A stretch of 64,000 bases of DNA, taken from NCBI GenBank assembly GCA_947503965.1, contig CANNFU010000003.1, positions 62,001-126,000 on the forward strand, read 5' to 3'. Below are positions 35,201 to 41,949 of this stretch, one piece after another (within the stretch, counting starts at the first letter, position 1; the number at the start of each line of letters is the position of its first letter). Source of the DNA: an uncultured Paracoccaceae bacterium. Its GTDB lineage: Bacteria; Pseudomonadota; Alphaproteobacteria; Rhodobacterales; Rhodobacteraceae. Below the pieces are notes generated by a model. That model did not search any database. It saw nothing but the letters and a program-made list of their open reading frames with translations, and was not told the origin of the DNA. The translations under genes were made by a program, and so were the position numbers.

Positions 35201-35684
35201 TGTCATTGCCGGTGTGGCGCAACAGGAACATGCCGACATTGTCGACCAGTTTCGGGTTCGAGCAGATGTTGAAATAGAAATAGCTGCCCATGCCGCAGCC
35301 TGCGAAAACGCCGATGGGGCCTTTGGCGTTCTCGGGCATATGGCCTGCGTTTTCGAGCGCTTCCCAAGACACCTCAAGAAACCGGCGATGCTGGGGGTCC
35401 ATGATCGCGGCTTCCTTGGCGGAGAGGCCGAAGAATTCAGTGTCGAAATTCTGGTAGCCCGATAGCGGGGCAGCAGCGGGCACGTAATCGGGGCGGTTCA
35501 GGCGATGTGCGGCTTCACCGGCGGCAAGCAGTTCTTCCGCGCTGTAATGGCGGATCGATTCGATCCCGTTTTTCAGGTTATCCCAGTAGGCGGCCACTGT
35601 GTCAGCGCCAGGCAAGTGCGCCGCCATGCCGACAATCGCGATGTCGGTTTCAGCTATGTCAATATCGGGCGATATGGGACTCAT
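29241..35684 (-). CDS. Type I PKS: KS-AT-KR-DH-ACP-TE
   Basis: A 2147-residue modular synthase from ATG 35684; an in-frame GTG at 35696 is possible. KS (about 10-440) has active-site Cys186 in QTACSTSL and His322/His362. AT (about 540-840) has Ser635 in GHSMG, with FMFPGGGAQY. KR (about 1170-1370) has TGGFGGIG and the Ser/Tyr pair (FSSSS, DYVAANEY). A dehydratase-like double hot-dog (about 1415-1675) has His1424 in LDEHRTKAGDALVPG and Asp1592 in HPGMMD. ACP has Ser1804 in FFDLGGHSLI. The thioesterase has Ser1953 in GFSGGG, Asp1980 and His2110. DH following KR is not the usual order. One extension with full ketone-to-alkene processing and release is expected, taking the intermediate from the NRPS. 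Confidence 0.93.
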   Translation of the reverse strand: MSPISPDIDIAETDIAIVGMAAHLPGADTVAAYWDNLKNGIESIRHYSAEELLAAGEAAHRLNRPDYVPAAAPLSGYQNFDTEFFGLSAKEAAIMDPQHRRFLEVSWEALENAGHMPENAKGPIGVFAGCGMGSYFYFNICSNPKLVDNVGMFLLRHTGNDKDFLSTRLSHILDLKGPSVNVQTACSTSLVATHYATQALLSGECDTALAGGVTIELPQDRGYIYKEGEVLSPDGHCHAFDHRAQGTVFGSGAGVVVLRRLKDAIADGDHIWAVIKGSAINNDGAAKAGYLAPSVDGQAEAIAEAQMIAETPAETIDYIECHGTGTYLGDPIEVAALAQAFSETTDEVGFCRIGSVKTNIGHLDTAAGVASLIKTSLALHHKQIPASLGYEKPNPAIDFDTSPFKVNDTLTDWVSHKGPRRAGVNSLGVGGTNAHVVLQEAPKLPASEDSDWPFQILTISGRNKAALDANCAAIAQHLRDNPNQNLADVAWTLHKGRRAFERRRVIVAETHEDAAAQLEKNDPRRAFTHNVVGEDPDYVFMFPGGGAQYAGMARDLYETEPVFAEWMDKGLAILQPKLDYDIRALWLPEPGQEAEADSKLTQPSVQLPLIMIVEYALAQLWISWGVQPAALTGHSMGENTAACVAGVMSFEDCIGLVHLRGKLFDTVPAGGMLSVALPADQLRPLLGDELDLGAVNAPSLSVATGPQAALDALETELKAKDIDCQRIQIDIAAHSRMLEPILQEFGDYLRSIDLHAPQIPFTSNRTGKLITDDQARDPEYWVGHLRGTVHFADCLTTLAEKEERVFIEVGPGRAMSSLAGQHGTVTANQVVSSLRHPKDDIADDAFFMAMLGRIWATGGTFDWGQIWGDARRVKVPLPTYAFQHAAYFIEPGTATADDTNDWLTRSDTPDEWGYRPAWLPRYAACDVDVTGDLSEADRQTWLIFGDDAGLTDAAAQRLRDAGHDVVTARPGDTFARDGEGGYFIAPERGRESYDLLISDLNTRDLIPTRILHGWMITADESFRPGSSFFHRVQEQGFYSLFFLAQAIGGEDLADDIHICALSTDAMQYKDEALAHPEKATIAGPARVIPREYPNLSVSTLDLSLPERVGRKKRFAQGDLDRLVDNILEEALAEPGNGTALVRNGKRFELTYKHAALTELPDDGKLPVLKENGVYLITGGFGGIGLTLAETLIKQCNARIALLSRGALPPREDWEITLKNTAPNAPLARRIKAIQSLEALGGQVLPIAADVSNVEDIRDARAQVEAAFGPVNGVIHAAGHIDDAPIMAKDVTSIEDVFAPKIHGTQVLEEVFPDGDLDWLVLFSSSSTATAPIGQVDYVAANEYLNAYAKSRSGDKTTVRAINWGIWADVGMAADAMQMRIGESEPAPLTDTNAPMLDRATFDRAGHRIFTAIYSVADRWFLDEHRTKAGDALVPGTGYLEMAAEALKDMGETAAFEIRDLYFLRPLAVPDDAQVDVRVSLPRSDAGYDLTVESGIGGAFTQNAQASLQILPLTTPEPLDISAIARRCSAPIEAGALGWIASPQEVHLKFGPRWRVLQSIAFGQGEGLATLRLPDVATYDPDAGYILHPGMMDLATGWAMKLIDGYQAQNLWVPVSYRSVKVYAPLPTEIVSWVRNAGDNTADGEIASFNITLAAPDGTVCVDIKGFSIRQMTGVVDFAAQEAKPAQTNDETARPLSPAEERLRHNLSQGIRAEEGADLFLRALISTHQQIILSSLDLHGLIAQAGQQDDDDAEDGQKFSRPQLDSDFVEPEGPIEERLAGFWQDLLGVDQIGAEDSFFDLGGHSLIAVRLFAQIRKAFGVDFPISVLFEAPTIRKCAALIAERGVAVESDAPSATSDTPKAPTRRFTHLVPMHQGEGGRKPPFFLVAGMFGNVLNLRHLAHLIGSDRPFYGLQARGLLGDEEPHRTIEAAATDYIAEMRQVQPHGPYHLGGFSGGGITAYEIAHQLRAAGEEVAALVMLDTPLPVRPDIERGDKIRIKLQDVAAKGPKYAVEWARARIAWEIEKRRGREETADQGQQFHNLAIQDAFLESVGAYQVKPWDGTLALFRPPLVARWTVGDRLISHERVYLYHDNDWTKFVPNIEVFEVPGDHDSMVLEPNVRVLAARIRRYLERTGAQHGTPAYQQAAE

Positions 35685-35696
35685 TAAACCAACCAC

Positions 35697-35967
35697 GTCT
35701 CATCGAAGAATAATTTTAGTAAAAGGGTGAACACCGGCAAACCTATGGCAATTTATGATCAGTATAAAGGCTTTACGTCTTTGAAAAGATAGCTCTGCAA
35801 ATCATGACTTGACGGCATAAATGGATTCCCGTCGAACTAGTAGCATTTCGAATGCGGTCGCGTGACGACAGGCTATGCAGTTGCAGCAAATGTCTTAACG
35901 CGCCGTGCTATTTGTCACAGACCGCCCTTTTTGAGCCCTTATATTTTCGTTTGGAGCCATTTTCATC
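35697..35967. promoter_or_regulatory. Divergent promoter region of the NRPS/PKS operon and DUF218 gene
   Basis: A 271-bp AT-rich gap (35685-35967 if the ATG start is used). On the minus strand a TATACT box lies at 35766-35761, with only a weak -35 region about 17 bp further upstream; this is a candidate promoter for the PKS operon. A short dyad GCATT-TCG-AATGC spans 35843-35855. No recognisable lux box, Fur box or other named operator was found. Confidence 0.4.
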
Positions 35968-36780
35968 ATGCTGAAGACACTTATTGATTTTATCACGACC
36001 CCTTCGACGTTTCTTCTGTTGTTGGCATTTCTGTCTCTTTTGGCCCTGCTGATCGGCTGGCGTCGCCGTGCCATCGGCTGTCTGACCCTCAGTCTGACCG
36101 GATTTGTAGGATTTGGCTTCACCAGTTTGAGCGAGGTGTTGATCGCCCCTCTCTCGGCCCGCTTTCCCGCTGTTGATCTGGCGCTAGCAGAGCCGCCATT
36201 TGGTCTGATTGTGCTGGGTGCGGGTTTGAACGAGGTGCATGCCCATCACAACAATGCGCTGATCGAACTGGAAGACGGAGGAGAGGCCATTCCGACGGTG
36301 GCGCTGCTGGCGCAACGTTATCCCGATGCCCGGATTATTCTGAGTGGAGGTAGTGGTACAGATTTTCCGCCGGCCCCGCTACGTGCCGTGGATGGGATGC
36401 GCCGCGTATTGCTTGAATATGGCATTGCGGCGGATCGGATCACGTTTGATCCTCATTCACCCAGCACTGTGGCCCGCGCGCAAAACACATTGGCCTTGGT
36501 CGGTGATGACGCCGATCAGGTCTGGTGGGTTATTACGCCCGCGCATCGGATGCCGCGTCTTATCGGGGTTTATCGGAAACTCGGTTTTGAGCCTGTCCCA
36601 TATCCCATTGATTTCAAATGGATACCGCCTTTTGATTTTAGCTACTTTTATCATTTCAGCGATGGATTGCGTCTGACGGATTTGGGCGCGCATGAGTGGC
36701 GGGGTTTGTTGCTTTATTACCTGACCGACAAGACAGAAACGCTATTTCCTGGACCGCATACCGCGGGCGTCAACCCTTGA
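35968..36780 (+). CDS. DUF218 (ElyC/SanA/YdcF) family membrane protein
   Basis: A 270-residue protein with two N-terminal hydrophobic segments (about 15-35 and 40-60) and then a DUF218 domain: GLIVLGAGLN, RIILSGGSGTDF, the AQNTLALV region and WWVITPAHRMPRLIGVYRKLG. Family members such as ElyC and SanA act in the envelope and are linked to cell-wall or lipid-carrier homeostasis; YdcF-like proteins bind nucleotides. A role in undecaprenyl-phosphate economy would suit this EPS locus but is inference. Its end overlaps the convergent GT4 by 11 bp. Confidence 0.85.
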   Translation: MLKTLIDFITTPSTFLLLLAFLSLLALLIGWRRRAIGCLTLSLTGFVGFGFTSLSEVLIAPLSARFPAVDLALAEPPFGLIVLGAGLNEVHAHHNNALIELEDGGEAIPTVALLAQRYPDARIILSGGSGTDFPPAPLRAVDGMRRVLLEYGIAADRITFDPHSPSTVARAQNTLALVGDDADQVWWVITPAHRMPRLIGVYRKLGFEPVPYPIDFKWIPPFDFSYFYHFSDGLRLTDLGAHEWRGLLLYYLTDKTETLFPGPHTAGVNP

Positions 36781-37975
36781 GCGCGGCAGGCAAACGGCTT
36801 GCATCAATCAGATGTCGGGTCCGCCGTTCCATCGTTGCCTCAAACGCATGCTTGGCGGCAAAGCTGCGCGCCTTTTGTGCGGCATCCGCCAGACTTGCGC
36901 GATCACGGCTAAGTCGCGCGACGGTATCAGCCAGTGCGGCAACATCATGCATCGGGGTGGCCCAGCCTGATTGCGATGTCGCGATGACGCCGGCCAGCGC
37001 TTCGTTATCGTATCCGGCGATAGGCACACCGCATGCCATGACCTCGGGATATGTGCTGGATGGATCACCCTGCGGATGACAGCAGATAAACAGGTCCATA
37101 TCGCGTTGTAATGTGGGGACCCAGCCGGTTTCAAAATCAACGATACCTCTCAGCGTGACCTGATCGCCAAGTTGCATGTCGTTGATCTGTGCCTGCATGT
37201 CCGCACGCAAGGGACCGTCACCGTAGATGTCCAAGGTAAAGGGTATATCGCGCTGGCGCAAAGCAAAGGCAAAGGGGGCGAGGTCCATCACCCCCTTCAT
37301 CGGCACCAACCGGCCGCCAAAGACAAGGCGGAGCGGCCGATCTGTCATCATGCCGTTGGTTTTTTGCGTCAGTGCTGCGTCCGAAATCACCTTGTCCTGC
37401 GGCACCCGGTTATCGAAGAATAACAACGTGTTATCGATAGCGTCGCGATAGGATTGATAAGTCGGTGTTCCACTGCATTGCAGGCCTGCGGCCATACGCA
37501 GTGCCTTGCGCCGCTTCTTTTCCGCTCCGCGGATCCACAATTCGCGGCGCCATTGCAGAGCGACATTTCGGGTTTCCGCCCGGATGATCTGAATTTCGGT
37601 TTTCATCGAGTATTCGCTGACAAACACGATTGGGACCCCAAGCTGATTGCAAAGCGCTGCGGTCTCCAGCTCGTATGGTGACAGGAAACCAGACACGATA
37701 GCTGCATTCCTGATGCGCTGCGCAAGAGCGTCCTGGGTCTTGGGGCGCAATTCCAATCCGGTTTCAGCTTCACCGGGCATCACTTCGACATGGTCCATAT
37801 CGGTGGTCGGCGCGTCGGTCAGTTCGATCAGGCTTGTCACCGGGCCGGGCCATGTCTTGGCATAGGCGGCTGCGCCATTCATGTATTTCTGCGTCAGAAC
37901 AAAGCCGCCGCGCGGGCCGCGTGTGGCCTTGAGCACAGGCAGAATGATCAATTCGTTCGACGCTGATCCGGTCAT
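36770..37975 (-). CDS. GT4-type glycosyltransferase
   Basis: A 401-residue GT-B enzyme. Seen: LRLVFGGRLVPMKGVMDLAPF, LDIYGDGPLRADM, VTLRGIVDFETG and the donor-site region HPQGDPSSTYPEVMACGVPIAGY. The first half includes TAALCNQLGVPIVFVSEYS. It resembles other EPS transferases that add one sugar to a lipid-linked intermediate. The gene is the last of a minus-strand trio (DegT, GT61, GT4), each overlapping the next, so they are probably one operon acting on a shared sugar residue. Confidence 0.88.
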   Translation of the reverse strand: MTGSASNELIILPVLKATRGPRGGFVLTQKYMNGAAAYAKTWPGPVTSLIELTDAPTTDMDHVEVMPGEAETGLELRPKTQDALAQRIRNAAIVSGFLSPYELETAALCNQLGVPIVFVSEYSMKTEIQIIRAETRNVALQWRRELWIRGAEKKRRKALRMAAGLQCSGTPTYQSYRDAIDNTLLFFDNRVPQDKVISDAALTQKTNGMMTDRPLRLVFGGRLVPMKGVMDLAPFAFALRQRDIPFTLDIYGDGPLRADMQAQINDMQLGDQVTLRGIVDFETGWVPTLQRDMDLFICCHPQGDPSSTYPEVMACGVPIAGYDNEALAGVIATSQSGWATPMHDVAALADTVARLSRDRASLADAAQKARSFAAKHAFEATMERRTRHLIDASRLPAALKG

Positions 37976-39033
37976 GCAATTACGTCGTCCAAGAAGCGCT
38001 GAAATTCATCCAGATCAACGCTGAACCCGCCATCTGCGGGATCGCCAACAAAAAAGGCAAAGCGGAGGCCGATGCGATCGGTACATTCCTTGAACGCCAT
38101 TGCAAACCGATGGGGCGGCTGCAGGACCAAAAGCGTACCTGACGGGGCCATACTGTAGACGACATGCGACATGTGGCTACCTTCGACGCTGATCGCGATG
38201 GGTGCATCCAGGGTGCGTCGCGCGATTTCGTCTGCGGGCAGTTCGGCGGGCTCAACAATGTCGAACCCCAAATTTTGCAGGTGATCCTCAAATGCCTGTT
38301 CGTTTGTGAGAATCCGTGCCTCTCCGGTCATGCCGCGTTTGAGGTAGACGCCCACCGGCGGCCGGTGATTGTCATGAATTACATTTTTGCGCAGCCGGGA
38401 TTTCAGCGTATTGTAGCGGACCTCCTTGCCTGCGTTTTGGCCGAAATCATCAAAAAATGTCAGCTTGCGGATATGTCCGCGTTCGATTGTGCGCGGCGCG
38501 GGCAATTCGAAAAGCGCACGATATCCGGGCTCGTGATCATAGGTTTTGGTGCGCATGGCGATCATGCTTGCGCTGTCGTCAGGCAGGAGCTCCTGCGTCA
38601 GGCTATCCTTCAGGAAGGGCCCAAAGAAACGGCTGCCGCCAAAGCAGGAAACCAGCACGGCCCGGTCAATCGACTGAGTGGCGCCAACCTTACGCTGCAA
38701 TAGGCGTTCGTCGCCATACCCTGCATCGTATTTTGAAGCACCCTTATAGACGAAAGGACCCGAAATATGCACATTTTCAACCGTATGCGCCTTGGTCGCC
38801 GCATGGGTGGCCTTACCGCCCTCGATCAGGGGGGTCTCAACCGACCAGTGGCGCCAGGGCGAAAGGCCGGTGACTTTGTCCATCGCATTCTTTGGATAAA
38901 GTGCTGGCGCAACATGGGTTGTTTCTTCTGGTGATAACGTTGTCGTTTCACAGGCCAGATCGCGCAAATGACAAGGGTTTTTGACCGTTAGCCGGTGACC
39001 GAGACGCATAAGCATCGGCCAGTTTACCCGCAT
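37972..39033 (-). CDS. GT61-like glycosyltransferase
   Basis: A 353-residue protein resembling the DUF563/GT61 capsular glycosyltransferases: VLVSCFGGSRFFGPFL, VGVYLKRGMTGEARILTNE, the LGFDIVEPAELPADE segment, and IAISVEGSHMSHVVYS, where the family usually reads G-x-HG-A. In this copy the conserved HG is SH, so the donor-site residue differs from the common pattern. It is coupled to both neighbours (10-bp overlap upstream, 4-bp downstream). The fold call is by pattern only. Confidence 0.7.
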   Translation of the reverse strand: MRVNWPMLMRLGHRLTVKNPCHLRDLACETTTLSPEETTHVAPALYPKNAMDKVTGLSPWRHWSVETPLIEGGKATHAATKAHTVENVHISGPFVYKGASKYDAGYGDERLLQRKVGATQSIDRAVLVSCFGGSRFFGPFLKDSLTQELLPDDSASMIAMRTKTYDHEPGYRALFELPAPRTIERGHIRKLTFFDDFGQNAGKEVRYNTLKSRLRKNVIHDNHRPPVGVYLKRGMTGEARILTNEQAFEDHLQNLGFDIVEPAELPADEIARRTLDAPIAISVEGSHMSHVVYSMAPSGTLLVLQPPHRFAMAFKECTDRIGLRFAFFVGDPADGGFSVDLDEFQRFLDDVIA

Positions 39034-40142
39034 TGGGCCAACACCAGATCGATGATCCTATCCTGTGAGTCCGGTTCAAGATCGGGATAAAGCGGCAGAC
39101 ACAGAATTCGGTCAGCCGCATCGCGCGCGACAGGCAGTCCTGCTGCATCAGCCGAAGGTAAGCTGCGATATGGCGTAAGATCAGAGATCAATGGATAAAA
39201 ATATCGCCGTGCAAAAATGTTTTCAGCCTCAAGATGCACAAAAAGCGTATCACGATCAACTCTGCAATCAGGACCAATGAGGATTGGGAAAGCATAGTGA
39301 TTGTGGCCCTTCACCCCTGTCGGGCAGACGCAGCGCAAGCCCGGCACACCGTTGAACCGATCGGCATAGCGTTGGGCCACCGCCGCGCGCCGGGCCAGCA
39401 CATCGTCAATACCGCAAAGCTGCGCCAGCCCTACGGCGGCGCTAAGTTCATGCATTTTTGCGTTCGTGCCGATAGCCTCGACCGTGAGGGCATCAGCGAA
39501 ACCGAAATTGGCCAGGCGATCAATCGCCAGCTTGGTTTCATGATCCCGCGCGATGACGGCGCCGCCTTCGAATGTGTTGAACACTTTCGTCGCATGAAAG
39601 CTGAGCACGGACATATCCCCATGACGCAGGATCGATTGTCCGTCGCGCTGCACGCCAAACGCATGCGCGGCGTCATAAAGCAGTTTAAGCCCGTGGCGTG
39701 CAGCCACCTCTGCCAAACCATCAACATCGCAGGGTGTGCCGAATGTATGGACCGGCAGAATTGCCCGTGTTTGTGGGGTGATCATCGCCTCGACCTTGGC
39801 GGGATCAAGGTTCAACGTCACCGGATCAATATCTGCAAAGACCGGCGTCGCGCCAGCGATCCGGACCGCATGGGCGGTCGCAACGAAGGAAAACGGCGTG
39901 GTTATCACCTCTCCCGCGGTAAGACCGGCCTGTTGCATGGCTAGCACCGTGCCCAATGTCGCATTCGCCACAAGCGAGATATGCGCAACACCCAGATAAT
40001 CGGCCAGCGCCGCTTCGAACCGCTGCAGCACAGGCCCATTATTCGTCAGCGTTCTGCTTTCCCAGATTTGCGTGAGCAAAGGGAGCATGTCAGAAAGTGG
40101 TGGAATTGACGGACGTGTCACATAGATGGGAGGTGTCGTCAT
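39024..40142 (-). CDS. DegT/DnrJ/EryC1/StrS aminotransferase
   Basis: A PLP-dependent sugar aminotransferase of 372 residues that converts NDP-keto sugars to amino sugars. Seen: the PLP-site DAAHAFG (Asp157), and the Schiff-base Lys186 in SFHATKVFNTFEGG, both in the standard places. The start MTTPPIYVTRPSIPPL is typical. As first gene of a minus-strand group with GT61 and GT4 genes, it probably makes an amino-deoxy sugar nucleotide used by them. A 15-bp dyad lies 14 bp upstream of the start. Confidence 0.93.
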   Translation of the reverse strand: MTTPPIYVTRPSIPPLSDMLPLLTQIWESRTLTNNGPVLQRFEAALADYLGVAHISLVANATLGTVLAMQQAGLTAGEVITTPFSFVATAHAVRIAGATPVFADIDPVTLNLDPAKVEAMITPQTRAILPVHTFGTPCDVDGLAEVAARHGLKLLYDAAHAFGVQRDGQSILRHGDMSVLSFHATKVFNTFEGGAVIARDHETKLAIDRLANFGFADALTVEAIGTNAKMHELSAAVGLAQLCGIDDVLARRAAVAQRYADRFNGVPGLRCVCPTGVKGHNHYAFPILIGPDCRVDRDTLFVHLEAENIFARRYFYPLISDLTPYRSLPSADAAGLPVARDAADRILCLPLYPDLEPDSQDRIIDLVLAQCG

Positions 40143-40542
40143 CGACCACAGCCCTGAATAAGTTGCTTATTGCTATTTTTTGCGAACAAAAGGAACAAAA
40201 GAGAAACCATACAATAATTACGTGTTCTTGATGCTGCCACACGGCCAATGCACGTGTCTACAAGCATTGCAATTGAAGTCACAGGCGCAGACAGAGCAGT
40301 TTTTGGGCGCATCATGGACCAGAATTCGTTTAAGGAAGCATTTGTAAATCTATGATGTGGTTATCCGAACATATGGGCGCAAATATGCCGAAAAGTTCGA
40401 TTTTTTTTGGGCAACCCGATATTGACTTGTTGGGCGCTTGCCCTGCACGCGTAAGTTAGCTGGTCATCAGACACACGCCCGATCCTTGCATCGCCACCGG
40501 CATATCGGCATATCAAGGCCAACCACGGCGAAGGATTGATCT
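40143..40542. promoter_or_regulatory. 400-bp divergent gap between aminotransferase and GT2
   Basis: AT-rich and without a coding frame I can support. It holds the dyad AATAAG-TTG-CTTATT (40157-40171) just before the aminotransferase start, a T8 run near 40402-40412, and a tandem duplication of GGCATATC (40499-40506 and 40507-40514) just before the GT2 ribosome site. Nothing else was recognised. Confidence 0.35.
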
Positions 40543-41391
40543 GTGCTGAGTGTGATTATCCCCAGTAACAACGAAGAAAGCTGCATCCAGACGTGCCTGG
40601 ACGCCATTGTCGCCCAAACGGACCTGCCATCCGATCACCACATACAGATCATCGTCGCTGCAAACGGGTGCAACGATCAGACGGTTGCCCTTGCACAGGC
40701 GAAGGGGGCAGCACTGCGCGCAGCGGGCTTTGAACCCATCGTGCTTGATATTCCCGTGGGCAACAAAATGAACGCGCTGAACGAAGGTGAGGCGGTGGCA
40801 ACCTATCAGACACGTGTCTTTCTTGATGCTGATATCGTGATCAGCCCCCGCATGCTGCGGGAACTCGCTGATCTTCTGGCAGATGACAAACCCGTCTATG
40901 CCAGCGGCGCTGTGCGCGTGCCGCGCCCCAAAAGCATCGTCAGCCGGGCCTATGCAAAGGTGTGGACCAGCTTGCCGTTTGTCCGCGATGGTGTGCCGGG
41001 GATCGGGCTTTATGCGGTCAACGGGGCGGGACGCAGCCGTTGGGCTGAATTTCCCAAAATCTACGGCGATGACAGGTTTGTGCGTCTGCAATTCAAACCG
41101 CACGAACGCTACAAAACCACTGCGACCTACGATTGGCCCCTGCCTGAGGGTTTCAGCAATCTTGTCCATGTGCGCCACCGCTGGCGCGAAGGAAATGTCG
41201 AGCTAGCCGAGGCGTTCCCTGATCTGATCGACAATGATAGCGAGTTCAACAAATCGTTCGGCAACATGATCCGCCTGCTGCGCACGCCGTTTTCATCGAC
41301 GATCTTTGTGCTGGTCTACCTGGTCAGCAACGCGCGCGCGCGCCAAAGCAAAAATGGTCAGGGTTTCGTCTGGCGGCGTGGGCGCGAGTGA
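40543..41391 (+). CDS. GT2-family glycosyltransferase
   Basis: A 282-residue GT-A enzyme: LSVIIPSNNEESCIQTCLDAI, IIVAANGCNDQTVALA, and the DxD motif RVFLDADIV. After that come FVRDGVPGIG and a shorter C-terminal part with one hydrophobic segment (TIFVLVYLVS). The start is GTG with AAGGA seven to eight bases upstream. It may be the last transferase of the EPS repeat assembly. Short GT2 proteins of this type also act on other glycans, so the acceptor is open. Confidence 0.85.
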   Translation: MLSVIIPSNNEESCIQTCLDAIVAQTDLPSDHHIQIIVAANGCNDQTVALAQAKGAALRAAGFEPIVLDIPVGNKMNALNEGEAVATYQTRVFLDADIVISPRMLRELADLLADDKPVYASGAVRVPRPKSIVSRAYAKVWTSLPFVRDGVPGIGLYAVNGAGRSRWAEFPKIYGDDRFVRLQFKPHERYKTTATYDWPLPEGFSNLVHVRHRWREGNVELAEAFPDLIDNDSEFNKSFGNMIRLLRTPFSSTIFVLVYLVSNARARQSKNGQGFVWRRGRE

Positions 41392-41419
41392 TCTGACGCT
41401 GTACCTAGCGCTTGGCGAT

Positions 41420-41872
41420 TCATGAAAGCGGCCGCAGTGCCGATAGCTGCCTGACAAAAGCAGCATCGCCCGCGTTGTAGATCATCTCGGCCGCGTCTTG
41501 CGGATCAAGCCAAAGCGGGATGTGGTCAGGCTCGGTCGGGGGCCCGTGTGGCCGCACCGGACGGGCGAGGTAAATGTGGCACAGTTTTTCGGCATGGATG
41601 TCATATTCCGGCATATAGACAAACCGCCGAAAGGCCCCGATCTTGCGCGGGTCAGCGATGCGCCAGCCGGTTTCTTCGAACACTTCGCGATGCAATGCGT
41701 GCAAGGGGCTTTCGCCCGGGTCAATGCCGCCACCGGGCAGCTGGATTTCATCATGCGGTGCCCCCTGATAGGTCAGCAGCAGCTTGCCGCCGCGTGGCAA
41801 CACTGCATAAACACCGGGCCGGTGTTTGTAGTGCTGCCCGCTTTGTGGCGTATCGCCATACCGTCTGATCAT
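41420..41872 (-). CDS. Nudix hydrolase
   Basis: A 150-residue Nudix protein. The Nudix box reads GGGIDPGESPLHALHREVFEETGW, which fits GX5EX7REUXEEXGU. The frame is open well upstream, but the start at ATG 41872 (MIRRYGDTPQSGQ) fits the family size. It probably cleaves a nucleoside diphosphate derivative; the substrate cannot be told. It is divergent from hslO and is not visibly part of an operon. Confidence 0.9.
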   Translation of the reverse strand: MIRRYGDTPQSGQHYKHRPGVYAVLPRGGKLLLTYQGAPHDEIQLPGGGIDPGESPLHALHREVFEETGWRIADPRKIGAFRRFVYMPEYDIHAEKLCHIYLARPVRPHGPPTEPDHIPLWLDPQDAAEMIYNAGDAAFVRQLSALRPLS

Positions 41873-41949
41873 AGCTTGTCCCCTTGGACGCGTGGTTGCC
41901 CCGCCTATATAGGCGCGGTATGCCAGCCCCTGACATGTTAGGAAAGACC

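Noticed and set aside
35697..35967. Quorum-sensing (lux-type) box before the PKS operon
   Set aside because: No 18-20 bp dyad of that form is present; only short 5-bp dyads were found.
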